Assembly (NCBI GenBank): GCA_043769645.1 | Contig: JAYVJC010000029.1 | Span: 1 to 46,100 of the forward strand | From: JAYUDN01 sp043769645 | GTDB lineage: Bacteria > Patescibacteriota > Gracilibacteria > BD1-5 > UBA2023 | Reading direction: 5' to 3' | DNA: 46,100 bases | Position numbers and translations under genes: made by a program | Part shown: piece by piece, positions 41,048-46,100 of the stretch | Position numbering within the stretch: the first letter of the stretch is position 1 | Layout of the letters: every line of letters begins with the position of its first letter | Notes under the pieces: model-generated | What the model saw: the letters and a program-made list of their open reading frames with translations, nothing else | Databases searched by the model: none | Told to the model about the DNA's origin: nothing

Positions 41048-41050
41048 AAT

Positions 41051-41078
41051 AAAAAATCCCCGAATTCGGGGATTTTTT
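41051..41078. terminator. Bidirectional terminator
   Basis: AAAAAATCCCCGAA and TTCGGGGATTTTTT form a 14-bp perfect inverted repeat without a spacer, between convergent genes. Confidence 0.92.
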
Positions 41079-41083
41079 ATTTC

Positions 41084-41821
41084 TTATATTTGAGTTTTAG
41101 TGCTCTCATCCGTAAACTTCCAACCATAGTAATGTAAATCGTGTCCATTACCATGATTGACGGAGGCTCTCACTAGTCTTAACTCAACTGATTTTCCATA
41201 GTAAGCCTCAAGCAAAGCTTGTGCCCAGCGAAATGTTTTTGTTACCCCTTCAGGAAAAAGTCTATCTGCGATTTCTCTTGAAGCGTAGTATTTATCTAAG
41301 TTCTGATCCATCAACCTATCAGAATAAACTCTTTGGAGTCATAGTTCATTTTTCCCGAATACGGTTCGTTCTATTTTAAAGTATGGATCCCAGTGATTCG
41401 CAAATGGGATAGGTCCATCCATATGAAACATACCTGTTTCATCCATTCCTTGATAAAGCTTACTTCTTACGGTTTCAGCACGTGTTTCAATTGATTTTGT
41501 TTCATAGCCTTTTTCTTGAAGTTGACGTATCATATCCGCAAGAAGTAAAAGTCCTTGTTCTATACTTGTTTGTATATCCATTCACATTCTTTGCTCTATC
41601 TTTTCTATCTTTCCTTGTCGACCCTCATTCACAAGAAGATTAGCTGCAAATTCAAGATCTTCGATTTCTTCGATAGCTTTCATAAGCATTTCATTCGAAG
41701 TACCATCTCAGAGCATAGATATTGCTTTACCTTCGGTGGTAGATGCTAGCGTAGTAGCTGTATTTCCCAGTTGGGATACGTCTGCAACTATTTTATCCGG
41801 AGCTGTTCCTAATGGTTTCAT
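41084..41821 (-). CDS. Hypothetical protein, 245 aa
   Basis: This is mostly helical and soluble, with MLMKAIEEIEDLEFAANLL and LLLLADMIRQLQEKGYETK, then a more structured C-terminal third (LFPEGVTKTFRWAQALLEAYY, DLHYYGWKFTDEST). No cysteines or membrane helices. The frame has three TGA. I recognise no domain. It has no clear operon partner: typA on the same strand ends 129 bases away on the upstream side, behind its own terminator. Confidence 0.6.
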
Positions 41822-41893
41822 AATAGTGTAATAAATGTAAGTATTTTATATTTAAAATAAAATATATGTCAAATTTAATTTATTTCATAATTA

Positions 41894-41924
41894 AAAATCT
41901 CCCACGATTATAGCAGGAGATTTT
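41894..41924 (-). terminator. Terminator of typA
   Basis: AAAATCTCC pairs with GGAGATTTT around a 13-base loop, followed on the minus strand by a T-run. It lies 26 bases after the typA stop. Confidence 0.75.
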
Positions 41925-41949
41925 GAATTACAACTTTTCGATTTATATT

Positions 41950-43764
41950 TTATCGACCTCCACCATGTTTCTTTCGGTCGGTTTCCGTCAGCCAGACCTT
42001 GCGGAGGCGGAGGGATTTTGGAGTGACTTCGACGAGTTCGTCTTCTCCGATGTAGTCGAGACAATCTTCGAGGGTCATCTGGCGGATCGGAGTGAGGCGG
42101 ATGGCTTCATCCGTTCCAGAGGCTCGCATATTGGTGAGCTGCTTGTTCTTGGTCGCATTCACCACGAGGTCTCCCCCCTTCAGGTGTTCTCCGATGATCA
42201 TCCCTTCATAGAGTTCTGTGGTGGGTTCGATCAGGATCGGTCCGCGCTCTTCGAGCTTCCAGAGAGAGTACGCCATTGCGGCTCCTGGAGTTCCAGAAAT
42301 CATCGATCCGACATCTCGCTTTTCGATCGATCCCTTGTATTCATCATAGTGAGAGAAGCTCGAGTAGATGATCCCCTCACCCTTGGTTTCGATGACGAAT
42401 CGTGAGCGAAATCCGAGAAGTCCACGAGTTGGCACTTCGAATTCCATATTGGTAACACCATTGACTGTGTTCATATTCTTACAGACTCATTTTCGCTTTC
42501 CGAGCATTTCGAATACTGTCCCACTTCGGTCTTCTGGGACCCACATGACGACATTTTCGATCGGTTCGTGCTTTTTCCCACTGACTTCATGGAAGATGAC
42601 CTGTGGACATCCGACCTGGAGCTCGAATCCTTCTCGACGCATGGTCTCGACGAGCACTGAGAGGTGGAGTTCTCCACGACCCGAGACGACATATCCGTTT
42701 CCATCTGACCCTTCTAGGTCGATCTTGAGGCCTACATTCATCTCGAGTTCTTTTTCAAGACGCTCACGAATCTGACGAGAGGTGACATACTTTCCTTCCT
42801 TTCCAGCAAATGGAGAGTCATTAACCATGAATTCCATTTTGAGGGTTGGCTCATCGACGGTGATCGCGGGCATAGCTTCGGTAGCAGGATCGGTCGAAAC
42901 CGTTTCCCCCACGTAGATATCCGGGATTCCAGCAATCGTGATGATATCCCCTGCCTCTCCTTCTTCTACTTCGATCTTACGAAGTCCGAGGGAACTGTAT
43001 ATTTTCGAAATTTTCCCAGTTCGACGTTCGCCATCATTGCCGACGATCGTGACATTTTGTCCGACCTTCGCCTTTCCTTCATAGACACGACCGATTCCCA
43101 TACGTCCGACATAGTTGTCGTAAGAGAGGTTAGCAATCTGCATCTTGAATGGCTTCGTTGTATCATTGGCCGCCTGAGCCACCTGCTCGAGGATCGTATC
43201 GAAGAGGGGATTGATATTTTTTCGTTCATCGGTGAGTTCCTTGATCGCGATCCCTTCACGAGCGATAGCGTAGACGATACGTCCGTCGGTAATATCAAGT
43301 TGTTCATCGGTCGCTCCGAGCTGGACAAAGAGGTCGAAAAGCATATCGACGACTGCCTCTGGCTGAGCGGTCGGCTTGTCGATCTTGTTGATGACGATAA
43401 TAGGCTTGAGTCCAAGTTCAAGAGCCTTCTTGAGGACAAACTTGGTCTGTGGCATCGGTCCCTCGTAGGCATCTACGACGAGACAGACTGAGTCAACCAT
43501 TCGAAGCACACGTTCGACTTCCGAACCGAAGTCCGCGTGTCCTGGAGTATCGACGATATTGATCTTTACATCATTGTACATGACAGCCGTATTTTTTGCG
43601 TAGATCGTGATCCCACGCTCTCGTTCCTGGTCATTCGAGTCCATAATCGTCGTTCCGACCTCTTCGTTTTCACGAAAAGTTCCAGATTGCTTCAAGAGAG
43701 CATCGACGAGGGTAGTTTTTCCGTGGTCGACGTGGGCGATAATCGCAATATTGCGGTATTTCAT
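41950..43764 (-). CDS. typA: Ribosome-associated GTPase TypA/BipA
   Basis: The 604-aa length is normal. The translational GTPase core has G1 AHVDHGKTTLVDALL, ERERGITIYAKNTA, G3 DTPGHADFGSEVERV, G4 NKIDKP, followed by domain II, the EF-G-like III/V domains and the TypA-specific C-terminus (TPKSLRLRKVWLTETDRKK). It assists ribosome biogenesis and stress adaptation. The ATG at 43764 begins MKYRNIAIIAHVDHGKTT as in homologues. A more distal ATG at 43791 is less likely. It uses just one TGA in 604 codons, which fits high expression. Confidence 0.96.
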
Positions 43765-43886
43765 GGGGAAGTAATTACAAAATAATCCCATTTGATGGGG
43801 AATCTGGCGTGAGTATATCGAAAATAGAAGAAAAGCAAGCGAAAATGGATGGAAATTTGACGGATGAGAAAATTAATGTGAAAAAA

Positions 43887-43914
43887 TTGACTTTTTCATC
43901 TGAAACCATATATT
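43887..43914 (+). promoter_or_regulatory. Promoter of the antitoxin-like gene
   Basis: There is a -35 TTGACT (43887-43892), a 16-nt spacer and a -10 TATATT (43909-43914). ATG is 35 bases further. Confidence 0.5.
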
Positions 43915-43948
43915 TCCTTTCATTATATATCTTAAGATTACTTTTACT

Positions 43949-44284
43949 ATGGATAGTTATAAACGAGTTGATGTTACTGAACTACGAAAGGGACTTGCAG
44001 GAGTGATAGAAAGCGCTCAAACAGGACCAGTTATTTTGAGGAATCACGGGGAAGAAGTGGCTGCCCTTGTATCTATTGAAGTGATGCGGAATGTCCAGTG
44101 ACTCTTGGCATTTCAGCAACTTATTACCGCAGGTCCAGATTGAAAACTCAGCGATGATGGAAGGGTACAGTTAGAAAAAGTGTTCACAAGCAATAAGTCG
44201 GTTGAGGATAAAATGCGTTACTTTTGAGAAATGTCGGAAATACTCCTACAAATGCAACAAAATTGACTATCGATACCAGCATAA
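43949..44284 (+). CDS. Phd/YefM-type antitoxin-like protein
   Basis: The 111-aa protein has the N-terminal DNA-binding fold of Phd/YefM antitoxins: VDVTELRKGLAGVIESAQTG, PVILRNHGEEVAALVSIE. That beta-alpha-beta core and the spacing of NHG and VAALVS match the family. The C-terminal part is helical, as expected for the toxin-binding region (VEDKMRYFGEMSEILLQMQQ), but no toxin gene (Doc, YoeB, RelE-type) follows within the operon. It may be solitary, or pair with the CYTH-type gene (51 bases downstream) in a way not described. Confidence 0.7.
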
Positions 44285-44314
44285 TTTGCCTTCTTGCCGT
44301 AATTCTGCTACTAT

Positions 44315-44335
44315 AGAAGTATAATTAATACTTCT
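44315..44335 (+). promoter_or_regulatory. Palindrome at the start of the CYTH gene
   Basis: AGAAGTAT-AATTA-ATACTTCT is a perfect 8-bp inverted repeat ending directly at the ATG and containing TATAAT. A -35 TTGCCT and -10 TACTAT lie just upstream (44286-44314). Phd-family proteins bind such palindromes, so it is a candidate operator. Confidence 0.45.
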
Positions 44336-44887
44336 ATGCCACGTGAAATCGAACGACAATTTGTCATCAATGATGCTCATCCGGAATGGCAACGGATTAA
44401 ATCAAGCCTTCCGAAGACCCTCATCGTCCAGACGACCATCCATAAAGGAGACGGCAACAAACTCCGAGTACGAATTGCTGAGAACCTACAAACCCATAAG
44501 AAGTCAGCACTTTTTGCCTTCAAAGTACAGAAAAAAACGAGAAAAAATGAACCCAATGTCCGTGATGAATATGAGTGGGAAGTCCCGCATCGAGTCGCGC
44601 TCTATATCATGATCGGGCATATCGAAGTGAAGAAACTCCGCTACGAATATACCCATACGGATGGACATATCTGGGAAGTCGATGAATATCAGTGAGCCAA
44701 TGCCGGGATTACCATCGCGGACCTCGAACTCACTGAACTTGGTGAGAAATTCGAAATACCAGAATGGGTCGGACAGGAAACCACAAAAAATAAAAAAATT
44801 ACCAATAATTCCTTCTCAACTCACCCATATATGAACTGGACAGAGCGAGATCGAGGGGAGTTTGATAAGTTAAAAATAAGAGAATAA
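44336..44887 (+). CDS. CYTH-domain protein (adenylyl cyclase/thiamine triphosphatase fold)
   Basis: The 183-aa protein begins MPREIERQFVI, the CYTH signature ExExK with Q at the last position. It is followed by alternating strands LRVRIAEN, ALFAFKVQKKTR, KKLRYEYT, HIWEVDEYQ and IADLELTELG, the characteristic charged triphosphate tunnel. CYTH enzymes hydrolyse inorganic triphosphate or thiamine triphosphate, or make cAMP. The exact reaction cannot be told from sequence. The 3' end runs to TAA through one TGA. The next gene begins one base after its stop codon. Confidence 0.82.
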
Positions 44888-44888
44888 T

Positions 44889-45266
44889 ATGGAACATGAA
44901 TGATGACTGACATCGTGATTTTCTCATGAAAATAAAGCGAGTATAGATGAACTCAGTCAATCGCTCGGAGTACTCGTAAAAGAACTCGATTGAGTACTCG
45001 ATTGAATGTATATACTCGACTTTGTTCGAGCTATTCAGATTACTATGCTCTGTAACGATATAGAAACATGAATAAGGAGTATGGACTCTCTTTTTGAATC
45101 GCTGAATAGATCTATTGAGACTTCTCAAGAAATCTCCGATGATACAAAGATACGATTTCAAAGTCAATCTAGACAGTTCTTACAAATCATAAAACTTCTC
45201 ATTCGAAAAAGACAAAAGGCATTGAGCATACTTGCCGGTCTTGATTCAAAAAATACAATAGACTAA
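44889..45266 (+). CDS. Hypothetical helical protein, 125 aa
   Basis: The N-terminus is Gly-rich through TGA codons (MEHEGGLTSGFSHENK), followed by predicted long helices (IDELSQSLGVLVKELDG, MDSLFESLNRSIETSQE, FLQIIKLLIRKRQKALSIL). Seven or so TGA codons. No family recognised. Its start follows the CYTH stop by one base, so the two are probably translated from one mRNA. Confidence 0.6.
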
Positions 45267-45278
45267 GTAGACTTTCTC

Positions 45279-45306
45279 TTGCTTTCGCCTGGGCTATTCT
45301 TATACT
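45279..45306 (+). promoter_or_regulatory. Promoter of sufC
   Basis: There is a -35 TTGCTT (45279-45284), a 16-nt spacer and a -10 TATACT (45301-45306). It makes the ATG at 45325 (12-nt leader) more likely than the ATG at 45307, which would lie upstream of the transcription start. Confidence 0.6.
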
Positions 45307-45324
45307 ATGGCATATTTTTATACT

Positions 45325-46053
45325 ATGCTCGAACTTCGTAACTATAGCGTTGATATCATCGGAAAAACTATTATTGACCGCCTGAATTATACTTTCGAAA
45401 ACGGGAAAACCTATGCCATCCTCGGTGAGAATGGGAGTGGGAAATCGTCTCTTGCCTTTTCTTTCCTCGGACATCCACGCTACCATACCACAGGTCAGCT
45501 TCTCTTGAGTGGAGTCGATATTTCCGAGATGGATCCACACGAACGAAGTGAAAAAGGGATATTTCTTTCCTTTCAAAATGTTCCTGAAATACCTGGAATT
45601 ACCCTGATCGAATACCTCAAAACGATCTATAATACCCACCAGAAATTCAAAAACCCTCTGACGAAACCACTTACGACCCTTCTCTTTCGACGCATCCTGA
45701 CGAAACTCTTCGGTGAACTTGGTATCGAGACAACTTTTCTCGATCGAGACCTCTATGTCTGATTCTCTGGAGGCGAAAAACGACGCATCGAACTCCTTCA
45801 GATCAGGCTTCTCGATCCCGATACGATCATACTCGATGAGATCGACTCGGGACTCGATATTGGAGCTATAGATATACTCATTACCGAGATCACCTCCCTT
45901 CAGGAAAAATGAAAAACGATTATCCTCATCACGCATAACTTCCACCTTCTCGATGCCCTTCATATTGACGGAGCCTGTATCTTAGAAGCTGGGAACATAC
46001 GAGAACAGTGAGGAAAAGAACTAATTGATCAGGTTCGAACTTCTGGATTTTAA
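45325..46053 (+). CDS. sufC: SufC, Fe-S cluster assembly ATPase
   Basis: The 242-aa ABC ATPase shows Walker A GENGSGKSS, the Q-loop FLSFQNVPEIPGI typical of SufC, signature FSGGEKRRIELLQ (first Gly by TGA), Walker B IILDEIDSGLD and the switch His (LITHN). SufC works with SufB and SufD as the scaffold that builds Fe-S clusters. The gene downstream is probably sufB. Start is the ATG at 45325. Confidence 0.95.
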
Positions 46054-46063
46054 TACTTCAATC

Positions 46064-46100
46064 ATGTCAGATACTGCACCATTTGGAAACATCAACCGAG
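46064..46100 (+). CDS. Probable SufB, N-terminus only
   Basis: Twelve codons are visible (MSDTAPFGNINR). The position, 10 bases after sufC, is where sufB or sufD is expected. There is too little sequence to confirm it. Confidence 0.35.
   Translation, partial: MSDTAPFGNINR

Noticed and set aside
1..46100. Insertion sequences, prophage, rRNA or CRISPR
   Set aside because: I saw no transposase, integrase, phage structural genes, rRNA segments or repeat-spacer arrays.

Overview
The window reads as a Patescibacteria (CPR) genome fragment of the Gracilibacteria/Absconditabacteria type, because UGA is clearly used as glycine (genetic code 25). In-frame TGA sits at invariant glycines, for example the ComM P-loop (Q-TGA-PPGSGKS), the GlyA FPGIQ-GGPH motif, the TrxB GGGN motif and the VirB4 P-loop. 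All genes below are therefore called with only TAA and TAG as stops, so many apparent broken ORFs become single intact genes. Base composition is roughly 40% GC, intergenic spaces are short, and almost no start codon has a Shine-Dalgarno sequence. Several promoters place the -10 box so close to the ATG that the mRNA would be leaderless or nearly so.

Layout. 1-2010: start of a NUDIX-like gene (minus), a 119-aa unknown, an EarP (EF-P arginine rhamnosyltransferase) gene split by a 2x16-bp tandem duplication, and tRNA-Met(CAU) with a second copy of its 3' end downstream. 2011-8160 (minus): VirB4-like ATPase, RsbU/SpoIIE-type membrane phosphatase, and a large VirD4-like coupling ATPase. 8335-12146 (plus): comM, tsaB, a bacterial-PH membrane protein, and trxB behind a Fur/PerR-like operator. 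12810-13757: a UGA-rich secreted protein of unknown function. 13824-20156 (minus): uvrA, a comF-like phosphoribosyltransferase, and an AT-rich run of three unknown, mostly membrane, proteins. 20459-23808 (plus): ctpA-like S41 protease, glyA and an unknown. 23765-27706 (minus): comEC (no metallo-lactamase domain), lgt and rny.

28410-31331 is a large SLH-domain cell-surface protein behind a hairpin-rich leader. It uses no UGA codon at all. 31637-33303 carries a likely proline-responsive transcription attenuator (leader peptide with Pro-Pro-Pro, protector hairpin, antiterminator, terminator) in front of a 79-aa ORF and a short-form proS. Then come a SanA/YdcF-like gene, an MgtC/DUF4010 membrane protein, a minus-strand sigma-region-4/HARE-HTH regulator, a membrane protein, two pseudopilin-like genes, rluD-like, unknown genes, typA (bipA), an orphan Phd-type antitoxin, a CYTH protein, an unknown, sufC and the start of a probable sufB.

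How it fits together: the content is mostly core housekeeping (repair, translation, Fe-S assembly, tRNA modification, lipoprotein maturation) plus envelope and DNA-uptake functions (ComEC, ComF, ComM, pseudopilins, T4SS-like ATPases), consistent with a reduced, host- or DNA-scavenging lifestyle. The best candidate for an undescribed system is the proS attenuator. Next are the phase-variable-looking earP, the redox/metal operator on trxB, and the phosphatase embedded between two T4SS ATPases.
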